This document shows positions 54,319-62,351 of a DNA stretch of 64,000 nucleotides, in pieces. The first letter of the stretch is position 1. The number at the start of each line of letters is the position of its first letter. The notes beneath the pieces were generated by a model that made no database searches, was not told where the DNA came from, and saw only the letters and a program-made list of their open reading frames with translations. Origin of the DNA: Pseudorhodoferax soli. Its GTDB lineage: Bacteria; Pseudomonadota; Gammaproteobacteria; Burkholderiales; Burkholderiaceae_C. The stretch spans positions 1 through 64,000 of the forward strand of contig NZ_QPJK01000007.1 of the NCBI RefSeq assembly GCF_003337555.1, written 5' to 3'. The position numbers and the translations under genes are program-made.

Positions 54319-55072
54319 ACGCGTCGGCCCCCTTGCGCATCTCACTCCACTGCTGGTCATCATGGCCGAAGACCACCGTGGCGCCTGAGCGCTCGATGCG
54401 CTGGATCTCTTGCAGGGAGGCCGATGCCTGGTTTGCGTCCCAGGTATTCCTCGGGATGATCTCGCGTTCCAGGTTCGCCCGGAGGGCCACAGCGTCGGAG
54501 GCCAGCAGGAACTGGCCGTCGCGGTCCAGCGACACCAGCGCCCCGATCGCTCCAGCCGTGTGACCGGGCAAGGGCACGAGGACGATGCGGCCGTCGCCGA
54601 AGAGATCGTGCTGCGCTTCGATCAGTCGGGTCGGCATCGGATGCTGCCAGTCGGCCGGGATATAGCCCTTCTGGACTGCATCCGGGCCCTGCGCCGCCTC
54701 GAGCTCCTTCTGGTGGCACACCAGGGTGGCACGCTTGAAGAACTCGTTGCAGCCGCAGTGGTCGGAATGGAAGTGCGAGGCCACGACCACGTCGATGTCC
54801 TGCGCCTGCATCCCCAGGGCGGCGAGTTCGGACAGCACGTTGTCGTTCGGCCCGCCGATGGGCACCATGGCCTTGGCCATCGGGCCCCAGCGGCTTTCGG
54901 CATCGGTCACGGTGCTGGGATGGCAGCCCGTATCGAACAGCACGTTTCCCTGGGCATGGCGCAACAACACGCTCGACACCGGCAGTTCGATCGTTTCGGT
55001 GCGTTCCGCGTCCGGGAGGTAGACGCTCTTGCGCATCCGAAGACGCCCGCCACACAGAAGATGCATCTTCAT
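54311..55072 (-). CDS. N-acyl-homoserine-lactonase-family MBL hydrolase
   Basis: This 253-residue protein matches AiiA/AttM lactonases in order: VLFDTGCHPS, the metal site ASHFHSDHCG, KELEAAQGPD, PLPGHTAG, ASDAVALRANLE and FGHDDQQW. Its gene overlaps the coxS-like gene by four bases and the coxL-like gene by eight, so it is made together with the Mo enzyme. In the BlcC (AttM) role it would open gamma-butyrolactone or a related lactone. Quorum quenching is possible but less likely in this context. Confidence 0.87.
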   Translation of the reverse strand: MKMHLLCGGRLRMRKSVYLPDAERTETIELPVSSVLLRHAQGNVLFDTGCHPSTVTDAESRWGPMAKAMVPIGGPNDNVLSELAALGMQAQDIDVVVASHFHSDHCGCNEFFKRATLVCHQKELEAAQGPDAVQKGYIPADWQHPMPTRLIEAQHDLFGDGRIVLVPLPGHTAGAIGALVSLDRDGQFLLASDAVALRANLEREIIPRNTWDANQASASLQEIQRIERSGATVVFGHDDQQWSEMRKGADAYA

Positions 55073-55602
55073 CGCTTTTCCTTCTCTTCGCCGTCGGTGC
55101 CCGCGGCCTCGCGCAGTGCGTTGTTGGCCGTTGCGCACACGCGGAGTGCTTCAACGATTCCCTGGTAGCCCGTGCAACGGCACAGGTTCCCCGAGAGGAC
55201 ATCCCGGATCTCCTCATCGGACTCCAGGGGGTACTTCAGGAGTGCGTCGTGGCAGGTGGCCAGCATCCCTGGCGTGCAGAAGCCGCATTGCAGCCCATGG
55301 CACTCCCGAAAGGCCTCCTGGATGGGGCTGAGCTGGTCGACCGTGCCCATGCCCTCCACGGTGGTGATCTCCGCGCCATGGGCGCGCACCGCAAGCATCA
55401 GGCACGAGCGGACGCTGTCTCCGTCGACCATCACCGTGCACGCGCCGCAGATGCCGTGCTCGCAGCCCACATGGGTTCCGGTCAGGCCCAGCGTGTGCCG
55501 CAGGAAGTCCGACAGCAGCAGCCGCGGCTCGACCCGGTGCTCCTCGACCTGGCCGTTCACCAGCATCCAGACCGGATGCAGCGGAATGACGCGTTCGCTC
55601 AT
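55069..55602 (-). CDS. 2Fe-2S small subunit of the Cox-type hydroxylase
   Basis: A 177-residue electron-transfer subunit with both clusters: the plant-type site GCEHGICGACTVMVDG plus RSCL, and the four-helix site QCGFCTPGM with GNLCRCTGYQGIVEA. The ferredoxin-like domain starts LHPVWMLVNGQVEEH. It passes electrons from Mo to the FAD subunit. ATGA overlaps exist at both ends of the gene. Confidence 0.95.
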   Translation of the reverse strand: MSERVIPLHPVWMLVNGQVEEHRVEPRLLLSDFLRHTLGLTGTHVGCEHGICGACTVMVDGDSVRSCLMLAVRAHGAEITTVEGMGTVDQLSPIQEAFRECHGLQCGFCTPGMLATCHDALLKYPLESDEEIRDVLSGNLCRCTGYQGIVEALRVCATANNALREAAGTDGEEKEKR

Positions 55603-56474
55603 GCGGTCTCTCCTGTGGCGCGCTTCCACGCCTTGCGCATGACGCGCTCCATGACGGCCCGCGCGAGGTGGCGCCGGAACGCGGGCGAGGCCTGCAGGTC
55701 CTGGCGCGGCTCCAGCGAATCGCAGGCGGCATCGATGGCAACGCCCATCGTCTTCTCGTCCAAGCTGCGGCCGAGGAGCGATGCTTCCGCCTCGTGCCGC
55801 CGCAACGGGGTGTCGCCCACGCCCATCATGGCGATGCGCACATCGACGATCTCGCGCTCCCGCACGTCGAACATGACGCCGACCGCCGCCAGGGCGAAGT
55901 CGCCCGCGCGCCGCGAGAACTCCTCGAACGCCCAACCGTTGTGCGCCATTCCGGGCAACTCGACGCGAACGACCAGTTCGTCGTCCTCCAGGCAGCTCGT
56001 CAGCGGCGCCAGAAAGAAGTCTTCGGAGGCGATGACACGCTCTCCACGCACCGACTGCGCGACGATCGTCGCGTCGAGCAGGCGGCTCAGCATTGGCAAC
56101 TCGGCAGCAGGGTCCGCGTGGGACAGGCTGCCACCGATCGTGCCGCGGTTGCGGATGGCCAGGTGAGCCACGTACTTCATGGTCTCGGGGATGACCGGGA
56201 ACACCCTGGCCACCTGGGGCGAGGTCTCCATCACGCGGTGACGCGTGAGCGCGCCCACCGTGAGGCCGCCGTCGCCACGGTCGCAGACGTAGTCCAGCTC
56301 GATGAGCCGGCTGATGTCCACGATGATCTCCGGGCGTACGACCCGGAAGTTCAGCATCGGCGTCAGGCTCTGGCCCCCGGCCATGACCTTGGCGTCGGAG
56401 CCGCGCTCGGTGAGGATGCCCAGGGCTTCCTCGACCGAGTCGGGACAGCAGTAGTCGAACGGTGCCGGCTTCAC
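55599..56474 (-). CDS. FAD-binding medium subunit of the Cox-type hydroxylase
   Basis: The 291-residue subunit starts at GTG 56474, five bases after GAGG. PCMH-type FAD motifs are VMAGGQSLTPMLNFRVVRP and IRNRGTIGGSLSHADPAAELP. The CO_deh_flav_C domain follows (FEEFSRRAGDFALAAVGV). The gene order M-S-lactonase-L differs from the common M-S-L or L-M-S by the insertion of the lactonase gene. Confidence 0.93.
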   Translation of the reverse strand: MKPAPFDYCCPDSVEEALGILTERGSDAKVMAGGQSLTPMLNFRVVRPEIIVDISRLIELDYVCDRGDGGLTVGALTRHRVMETSPQVARVFPVIPETMKYVAHLAIRNRGTIGGSLSHADPAAELPMLSRLLDATIVAQSVRGERVIASEDFFLAPLTSCLEDDELVVRVELPGMAHNGWAFEEFSRRAGDFALAAVGVMFDVREREIVDVRIAMMGVGDTPLRRHEAEASLLGRSLDEKTMGVAIDAACDSLEPRQDLQASPAFRRHLARAVMERVMRKAWKRATGETA

Positions 56475-56485
56475 GTTTTCCTCGC

Positions 56486-58069
56486 TCAGCGGCCCTTGAA
56501 CTGCGGGGCGCGTTTTTCGCCGAAGGCCGCCCGGCCTTCGCGGTAGTCGTCGCTCGCGGCCGCAGCCGTGATCAGGGCCTCGGCGTGCACCAGGTCGAGC
56601 GCGCCGGTTCCCATCGCCATGCCGTTCAGCAACGCCTTCGCGCCGCAAATGGTCAACGGAGCGTTGCCCGCCAGCGACTGTGCGAACACCCGTGCGTCTG
56701 CCATTGGGTCGCCGACGTCGGCCTCACCCTTCCTGCCGCCGCCGATCAGCCGGTCGAGCCAGCTTCGCGCAGACACCGATCCGCCCGTGGCGACGTGGTC
56801 GACGAAGCCGATCTGCAGTGCGCGATCAGCGGTGAACCGCTGTGCGCCGAACAGGATCTTCTTAGCCTCCGGCAAGCCGACCAGGTTCAGGAGCTTGCGA
56901 GTACCCTTCACGCCGTAGATGATGGACAGGCGCGCGGCCGGAATGCCGAAGACAGCATTCGTCGATGCGTACCGGAAGTCGCAAGACATCGCCAGGTGCG
57001 CGCCACCGCCCAGGCAATAGCCCTTGAGCACCGCGATCGTCGGCTTCGACACATTCGCGATCGCGTCGCAACAGCCATCGACCGCGACCTCGTACTCAGT
57101 GGCCTGCGCGGCATTGCCACGGACCGCCTCGAACTCCGCGATGTCCGCGCCCGCACAGAAGTCCTCTCCAGCGCCCGTGAGAATGATTGCGCGCACCTCC
57201 GGGTTGCGCGCCAGCGCGCCGAAGATGATAGGAATGGCCTGCCACATCGCGTAGGTCATCGCGTTGCGGCTTCCCGGCCGGTTGAGGGTGACCACCGCGA
57301 TCTGGTCGGAGATCCACACCTTGATCAGCTCGGCCGTCAGGACGTCCATCGCCGCAGCGGTCGATGCCGCAGACACGGAAGCCGGCTTAGCCGGAGAGGC
57401 TGCAACCACTGCGGGCGGAACCGCCTCTCGGCCAGCGTCCGATGTCTGCACAGATGCGTCGGTCTGTGCGGCAACAACTGGTGTCGCCGCCACAGGTGCC
57501 GGTGCCGCAGCGGACGTCGGAGCATAAGCGGTGGCGGCAGCATCGGCTGTCTCCTGCTGGTCCACGCCACCCAACGCGGCCAAGTCCAGGCCTGCCGGGC
57601 TCGCCGCCGAGCTCCCATCGGCTGCACGTGAAGTGACCTGCTTGCCGAAGAGTTCGAAGAAGTCGTCTGCTGACTTGCGCGCTGCAGCATCGACCATTCG
57701 GGAACCCAGCTGCGCGAGTTTGCCGCCCACGTTCGCTTTCACCGAGTAGCGTAGCAAGGTAAGGTTCGCATCAAGTGCGTCGAGGTTGACGCCGATGTCC
57801 GCCTTCGCAAATCCGGCTGCGCCACCGGAGCCTTCGCCGGTCAACGTGTAGCTGCGGGGCGGCACGATGTTCGAGAGCGTGACCTTCCCGGCGAACCTAG
57901 CCTTGATCGGCCCCACCTTGGATACCACGGTCGCAGTCAACGACCCATCTTCGGCCTTCTCCAGCGTCTCGCAGCCGGGGATGCTGGCGCGCAGTACCTC
58001 CGGATCGTTCAATGCCTCCCAGACCAGTTCTCGCGATGCGCCCAGGCGGGCTTCGCCCAACATCTCCAT
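56486..58069 (-). CDS. CoxG (SRPBCC)-crotonase fusion protein
   Basis: This 527-residue protein has two joined parts. Residues 1-150 are CoxG-like (MLGEARLGASRELVWEALNDPEVLRASIPGCETLEK, ending SADDFFELFGKQV). Residues about 150-245 are an Ala/Pro-rich linker, and residues 250-527 are an enoyl-CoA-hydratase/isomerase domain (VVTLNRPGSRNAM, GAGEDFCAGADIAEF, GYCLGGGAHLAMSCDFRYA). The two Glu of classical hydratases are replaced by His (GGGAHL) and Ala (GIPAARL), while the oxyanion-hole glycines remain. Ordinary CoxG has a membrane anchor instead of this domain. It is followed by the M, S and L genes. Confidence 0.88.
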   Translation of the reverse strand: MEMLGEARLGASRELVWEALNDPEVLRASIPGCETLEKAEDGSLTATVVSKVGPIKARFAGKVTLSNIVPPRSYTLTGEGSGGAAGFAKADIGVNLDALDANLTLLRYSVKANVGGKLAQLGSRMVDAAARKSADDFFELFGKQVTSRAADGSSAASPAGLDLAALGGVDQQETADAAATAYAPTSAAAPAPVAATPVVAAQTDASVQTSDAGREAVPPAVVAASPAKPASVSAASTAAAMDVLTAELIKVWISDQIAVVTLNRPGSRNAMTYAMWQAIPIIFGALARNPEVRAIILTGAGEDFCAGADIAEFEAVRGNAAQATEYEVAVDGCCDAIANVSKPTIAVLKGYCLGGGAHLAMSCDFRYASTNAVFGIPAARLSIIYGVKGTRKLLNLVGLPEAKKILFGAQRFTADRALQIGFVDHVATGGSVSARSWLDRLIGGGRKGEADVGDPMADARVFAQSLAGNAPLTICGAKALLNGMAMGTGALDLVHAEALITAAAASDDYREGRAAFGEKRAPQFKGR

Positions 58070-58109
58070 CTTCTCGGTCTCCTATTGCTTCTTTTCGGGG
58101 CAGTCGATC

Positions 58110-58547
58110 TCAGGCCATGAGTGACTGCAACACGCCGCGTACATCGACCGGGATCGGCGTCGAGCGATTGCTCGCGCGCTCGACGTACACGTGCACGAAC
58201 TCACCCACGGCCGACGAGATGGCTTCATCGTTGCGGAACAGCGCGATCTCGTAGCGCACGCTGCTGCTTCCAAGGTGGACGACCTTCAGCCCTACATCGA
58301 TCGTGTCGGGGAAGCCGATGGACGAGAAGTACGTGCATCGGGTCTCGATCACAAGGCCGATGACTGAGCTCTTCGCGATGTCGAGGACCCCGCGCTCGAT
58401 CAGGTAGCGGTTCACGGCCGTGTCGAAGAACGCGTAGTACACGACGTTGTTCACGTGGCCATAGGAATCGTTGTCACCCCAGCGCGTGTCCTGCCGCATG
58501 AACAGGCGGTACGCATCGCGGGTCGTTGCTTGGACCCTCGGACTCAC
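58110..58547 (-). CDS. Hot-dog-fold acyl-CoA thioesterase (YbgC/4-hydroxybenzoyl-CoA type)
   Basis: The 145-residue protein starts at GTG, overlapping the iron-ADH stop (GTGA). Its active-site stretch RWGDNDSYGHVNNVVYYAFFDTAVNRYL has the Asp and HVNN of the family. FSSIGFPDTIDVGLKVVHLGSSSVRYEIALFRN follows. It would release CoA from a pathway thioester and so balance the ligase. Length normal. Confidence 0.9.
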   Translation of the reverse strand: MSPRVQATTRDAYRLFMRQDTRWGDNDSYGHVNNVVYYAFFDTAVNRYLIERGVLDIAKSSVIGLVIETRCTYFSSIGFPDTIDVGLKVVHLGSSSVRYEIALFRNDEAISSAVGEFVHVYVERASNRSTPIPVDVRGVLQSLMA

Positions 58548-59695
58548 AGCGCCTCCTCGTAGAGCGCTGCCGCGTCGGCTTCGGTGACATCGCGCGGGTT
58601 GTTGACCAACAAGCGGGTCTGCTTCATCGCGTCGCTCGCGAGCTGAGGGATGTCGCCCGAACGGATCCCCAGATCGCGCAGCCGTGTGGGCAGCTTGAGC
58701 TCGCTTGTGAGCTCGCTCAGATAGGTCGACAGCGCGCCAGCCTTCTGCTTCTCGGTCCCCGTGATCTCGGGGAGGATGACCTCGCACAGCTGTGCATACT
58801 GGGTCTGTGCGGCCTCGAGGTTGAACCGAACTACCGGTCCGAGAACCAGCGCGTTGGATAGGCCGTGTGGCACATGGAAGCGCGCCCCGACTGGATACGC
58901 AAGGGCATGCACTGCTGCTACCGGTGCATTTGCAAATGCGATGCCAGCCAGGCAAGCGCCCAGCAGCATGTCTTCGCGCGCCTTCTCGTTGGTCCCGTCG
59001 CAGCAGGCCATGTGGATACTTCCGGCGAGCAGCCGCAGAGCGTCGCGCGCCAGGCAGTCGGACATCGGGTTCTTCAAATGGCGACTCGTGTAGGCCTCGA
59101 TGGCATGGACCATCGCGTCGATTCCGGTTGCTGCGGTCACGTGGGGCGGGAGCCCGAAGGTGAGTTCTGCATCGAGCAACGCAACATCGGGCAGCAGCAA
59201 CGGTGAGACGACACCTTTCTTTTCTCCGGGACCGGTCGTGACGATGGAGATCGGCGTGACCTCCGAACCAGTACCAGCGGTGGTTGGAACGAGGATCAGC
59301 GGAAGGCGTGGTCCTTTGGCCTGGTTCACGCCGTAGACCTGATGTAAGGCCTCCTTGCCGCAGACCAGCAGAGCCGCGAGCTTCGCGACGTCCAACGAAC
59401 TGCCTCCACCGAAACCGATGACGCAATCGGCCTTACAGGAAGAGGCAGCTGCGCATGCGTCCAGGATGACCGTCTCTGGCGGATCGGCCACCACGTCAGC
59501 GTAGATGTGGTAGGCGACGTCGCAAGCCTTCAGGCTCGCGATTGCACCATCGAGCAAGCCTCCAGCGAGCAGTCCGGGGTCGGTCACGATCAACACGCTT
59601 CTGAAGCCCAACGCGCGAACGCGCTCTCCAAGGCGCCGAGCGCCCCCCTTCATCACGCTCAGCGAACGGGTGGTATTGAAGTCGAAGTCCTGCAT
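58544..59695 (-). CDS. Iron-containing alcohol dehydrogenase (type III)
   Basis: This is the 383-residue first gene of the operon. NAD-binding GFGGGSSLDVAKLAALL and LILVPTTAGTGSEVTPISIV are followed by the metal ligands in ATGIDAMVHAIEAYTS and HALAYPVGARFHVPHGLSNA. Members include gamma-hydroxybutyrate dehydrogenases such as BlcB, but also maleylacetate reductases and 1,3-propanediol dehydrogenases. Context with an SSADH and a lactonase favours 4-hydroxyacid oxidation. A conserved operator half lies 22-38 bp upstream. Confidence 0.9.
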   Translation of the reverse strand: MQDFDFNTTRSLSVMKGGARRLGERVRALGFRSVLIVTDPGLLAGGLLDGAIASLKACDVAYHIYADVVADPPETVILDACAAASSCKADCVIGFGGGSSLDVAKLAALLVCGKEALHQVYGVNQAKGPRLPLILVPTTAGTGSEVTPISIVTTGPGEKKGVVSPLLLPDVALLDAELTFGLPPHVTAATGIDAMVHAIEAYTSRHLKNPMSDCLARDALRLLAGSIHMACCDGTNEKAREDMLLGACLAGIAFANAPVAAVHALAYPVGARFHVPHGLSNALVLGPVVRFNLEAAQTQYAQLCEVILPEITGTEKQKAGALSTYLSELTSELKLPTRLRDLGIRSGDIPQLASDAMKQTRLLVNNPRDVTEADAAALYEEAL

Positions 59696-59716
59696 CTTTG
59701 TAGGCTCAGAAAAACA

Positions 59717-59733
59717 TGACTTGCATTATTGGA
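59717..59733 (-). promoter_or_regulatory. 17-bp regulatory motif upstream of the 14-gene operon
   Basis: The minus strand reads TCCAATAATGCAAGTCA, matching two plus-strand copies near livK (62188 and 62214) at 14 or 15 of 17 positions. It is located between the divergent iron-ADH and HxlR genes. Confidence 0.65.
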
Positions 59734-59851
59734 CTGACTTGGTCGCGGTGCAAGAGGAAAATCGAGAGCTACGGGAAAACACTGCGGCACTTAGACTGCG
59801 GCACACTCGGCGAGCGCAAGCCGGCACCCGCTTACCTCCTTCACTGAATCC

Positions 59852-60880
59852 ATGGCCCTCAAGACCGAGCAGAGCACCCGTCCGCGGCCTGCGTCCAAGA
59901 ACTTCGCATCTGAAGCACACACGGTGGCTGCCGACAGTGGCGCACGCGAGCGCAATTGCTCGGTTGGCCGGACCATCGATGTCATCGGCGATGGATGGAG
60001 CTTCATGATCCTGCGTGAGTGCTACTTCGGCGTGCGCCGCTTCGAGCGCTTCAAGGACATGCTCGGGTTGCCGCGCACGACACTGTCCGACCGCCTTCGA
60101 AAGCTCACGGCACTGGGACTGCTGCGCCAGGTCGCCTACTCGGAGCGCCCGGAGCGTTACGAGTACCAACTCACGCGCATGGGCATGGACCTGTATCCCG
60201 TGATGCTTGCGCTCATGACCTTCGGCGACCGATGGCTCGCTGGACGCAAGCCCAAACCACTGCAGCTCATCCACAAACTTTGCGAACAACCTTGTACGGC
60301 GATCGTCGTCTGCTCTGCCTGCAGGAAAGAGATCGTTGCGCGAGAGGTAACCTACCGGGATGGTCCCGGCGCGGGCACCGGTCCCGTGCCACAGACTCGT
60401 ACGAGTCGGCGCTCCACCGACCCGACCGCACTGGAGCGACGTCGCCCTAGCTCGGTTGCGCGCGCGCTGCAGGTCATCGGGGACAGGTGGAGCTTCGTGA
60501 TCATCCGCGAAGCCTTCTTCCGCGTTCGTCGCTTCGACGACCTTCAGAGCAGACTCGGCATCGCTCCAAACATACTTGCAGACCGGCTGAACAGGCTGGT
60601 TGCGGAAGGCGTTTTCCAGCGCGTGAAGTACCAGGATGGCCCCGAGCGCTTTGAGTACCGTTTCACCGACAAGGGGCGCGACCTGTTCGGGCCGATGATG
60701 GCGATGCTGCACTGGGGCGATGCCTGGCTTTCCGAGGGAAAGCCGCCACTTGTCCTGACCCATACGGCGTGCGGGAGTGATTTCGACCCAACTGTGGCGT
60801 GTGACCAGTGCCTAGAGGCCGTCAATGCCGCCGAGATGCGATACCGGATGAACTACCGCGACCCGGCTTCCACCCCATAA
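59852..60880 (+). CDS. Double-domain HxlR-type regulator
   Basis: The 342-residue protein is a tandem duplication of an HxlR winged helix. Copy 1 covers about residues 35-150 (VIGDGWSFMILRECYFGVRRFERFKDMLGLPRTTLSDRLRKL) and copy 2 about 195-335 (VIGDRWSFVIIREAFFRVRRFDDLQSRLGIAPNILADRLNRL). Each copy ends with H-x2-C and C-x2-C groups (HKLC with CSAC; HTAC with CDQC), a possible zinc ribbon. It is divergent from the 14-gene operon and convergent with livK, both preceded by the same 17-bp motif, so it is the likely regulator of both. Confidence 0.88.
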   Translation: MALKTEQSTRPRPASKNFASEAHTVAADSGARERNCSVGRTIDVIGDGWSFMILRECYFGVRRFERFKDMLGLPRTTLSDRLRKLTALGLLRQVAYSERPERYEYQLTRMGMDLYPVMLALMTFGDRWLAGRKPKPLQLIHKLCEQPCTAIVVCSACRKEIVAREVTYRDGPGAGTGPVPQTRTSRRSTDPTALERRRPSSVARALQVIGDRWSFVIIREAFFRVRRFDDLQSRLGIAPNILADRLNRLVAEGVFQRVKYQDGPERFEYRFTDKGRDLFGPMMAMLHWGDAWLSEGKPPLVLTHTACGSDFDPTVACDQCLEAVNAAEMRYRMNYRDPASTP

Positions 60881-60922
60881 CGCACAAGCCGCCGATGGCG
60901 TTCTCGATGGCACGGCCTGCGC

Positions 60923-62140
60923 TCACTTCTTGACCAACGGACATGCGCTCTCCGACAGGGGCCGGAAAGCGATGTCCGCCGGAATAGTCGCCCGCAGCTT
61001 GTAGTAGTCCCACGCGTACTTGGACTCCGACGGCTTTTTCACCTCGTAGACGTACATGTCGTGGACCATGCGCCCGTCCTCGCGGATGCGTCCATTCGTC
61101 GCGAAGAAGTCGTTGATCGGCATCGACTTCATCTTTGCCATGACAGCACCAGCCTCATCGGTTCCAGCCGCCTGCACCGCATTGAGGTAGTGCATGGTCG
61201 AGGAGTAGTCGCCCGCATCCCCCATGTGCGGCATCCGCTTCATGCGCTCGAAGAAGCGCTTGGACCACGCGCGAGTCTTCTCGTCGCGGTCCCAGTAGAA
61301 GGCGTCAGTGAGCAGCATTCCCTGAGCCGTCTCCAGCCCCAAGGAGTGGACATCGGTCAGCCAAACCAGCAAGCCGGCGACGGTCTGCTTTCCGCCGATG
61401 CCGAACTCGTGCGCCGACTTGACCGCGTTCACGAACGATGAACCCGAGCCGGCGATCGCCACGACCTTCGCCTTCGAGTCCTGCGCGCGCAGCAGGAACG
61501 AAGAGTGATCGCTGGTCTCCACGGGATACTTCACGTTGCCGACGACACGACCGTTCCGCGCCTTCAGGATGGCCGTCGTATCCGACTCCAGTGCCTGGCC
61601 GAAGGCATAGTCGGCCGTCAGGAAAAACCAGGTGTCGTCCCCCTTTTCGAGGAGCGCGCGCGCCGTGCCATTCGCCAGAGCAAAGGTGTCGTACGCGTAG
61701 TGGACGCTGTTGGGCGTGCACGAATCGTTGGTCAAGCGCGAAGTGCCCGACCCGTTCACGATCGCGATCCGATTTCTCTCCTTTGCGACGTTGACCACGC
61801 CCAGCGCGATCGCAGAGTTGATCAGGTTAGTGATCATGTCCACCTTTTGTGTGTCGTACCACTCGCGAGTCTTTGCGAGGGCGACGTCGGGCTTGTTCAG
61901 GTGGTCGGCGGAGATGACCTCCACCGGAACGCCGAGCACCTTGCCGCCGAAGTCTTCCACGGCCATCTGCACTGCGGCAACCGATCCCTTGCCGGACTCA
62001 TGGGAGAACTGGCCCGACATGTCGGTGAGCACGCCGATACGCACGACGTTGTCCGAGATCTTGGGCTGTGCCCAGATGGAAACGGAAAAGACGGTCAAGG
62101 CCAGCGCAAAGCTGGCGCGCAGCGGACAGGAAATCTTCAT
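60923..62140 (-). CDS. Branched-chain-type periplasmic binding protein LivK
   Basis: A 405-residue type I periplasmic protein with signal peptide FALALTVFSVSIWA. Marks: VVRIGVLTDMSGQFSHESGKGSVAAVQMAVEDFGG, SADHLNKPDVALAKTREWYD, FFLTADYAFGQALESDT and GMLLTDAFYWDRDEKTRAWSKRF. It belongs to the group of Leu/Ile/Val-type proteins that often bind aromatic or other organic acids. It is probably the missing receptor of LivGFHM at 44.6-48 kb, although it lies in a separate transcription unit with its own copy of the operator. Confidence 0.9.
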   Translation of the reverse strand: MKISCPLRASFALALTVFSVSIWAQPKISDNVVRIGVLTDMSGQFSHESGKGSVAAVQMAVEDFGGKVLGVPVEVISADHLNKPDVALAKTREWYDTQKVDMITNLINSAIALGVVNVAKERNRIAIVNGSGTSRLTNDSCTPNSVHYAYDTFALANGTARALLEKGDDTWFFLTADYAFGQALESDTTAILKARNGRVVGNVKYPVETSDHSSFLLRAQDSKAKVVAIAGSGSSFVNAVKSAHEFGIGGKQTVAGLLVWLTDVHSLGLETAQGMLLTDAFYWDRDEKTRAWSKRFFERMKRMPHMGDAGDYSSTMHYLNAVQAAGTDEAGAVMAKMKSMPINDFFATNGRIREDGRMVHDMYVYEVKKPSESKYAWDYYKLRATIPADIAFRPLSESACPLVKK

Positions 62141-62187
62141 GGGGAAACCTCAACTTTCAGAGACGAGTGTGGAAAGCGCCGAGATGA

Positions 62188-62230
62188 TCCATTAATGCAA
62201 GTGACTTGCATAGTCCATCAATGCAAGTGA
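62188..62230. promoter_or_regulatory. Tandem operator upstream of livK
   Basis: TCCATTAATGCAAGTGA (62188-62204) and TCCATCAATGCAAGTGA (62214-62230) are direct repeats 26 bp apart. The first is part of a 17-base palindrome, ATGCAAGT-G-ACTTGCAT (62195-62211). They lie 48-90 bp upstream of livK and within the divergent region with the AraC gene. Confidence 0.75.
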
Positions 62231-62351
62231 TCATTGGTGTTTTCCCGGGACGCCCCGCTTCCCATCGCGCTCTCGTCGTTTTGCGTGTGCCGTTCGCCGT
62301 CGCGCTCGATGCCTAAACACCTCGCGACGGTAGAGAACGTCGCGTCTTCGA

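Noticed and set aside
54311-55072. Quorum-quenching AHL lactonase as the main role
   Set aside because: The family match allows it, but the gene is translationally coupled to a Mo hydroxylase and accompanied by iron-ADH and SSADH genes, which favours lactone catabolism.
51907-56474. Aerobic CO dehydrogenase
   Set aside because: The large subunit lacks the AYRCSFR loop of form I enzymes, and the operon context is organic-acid catabolism.
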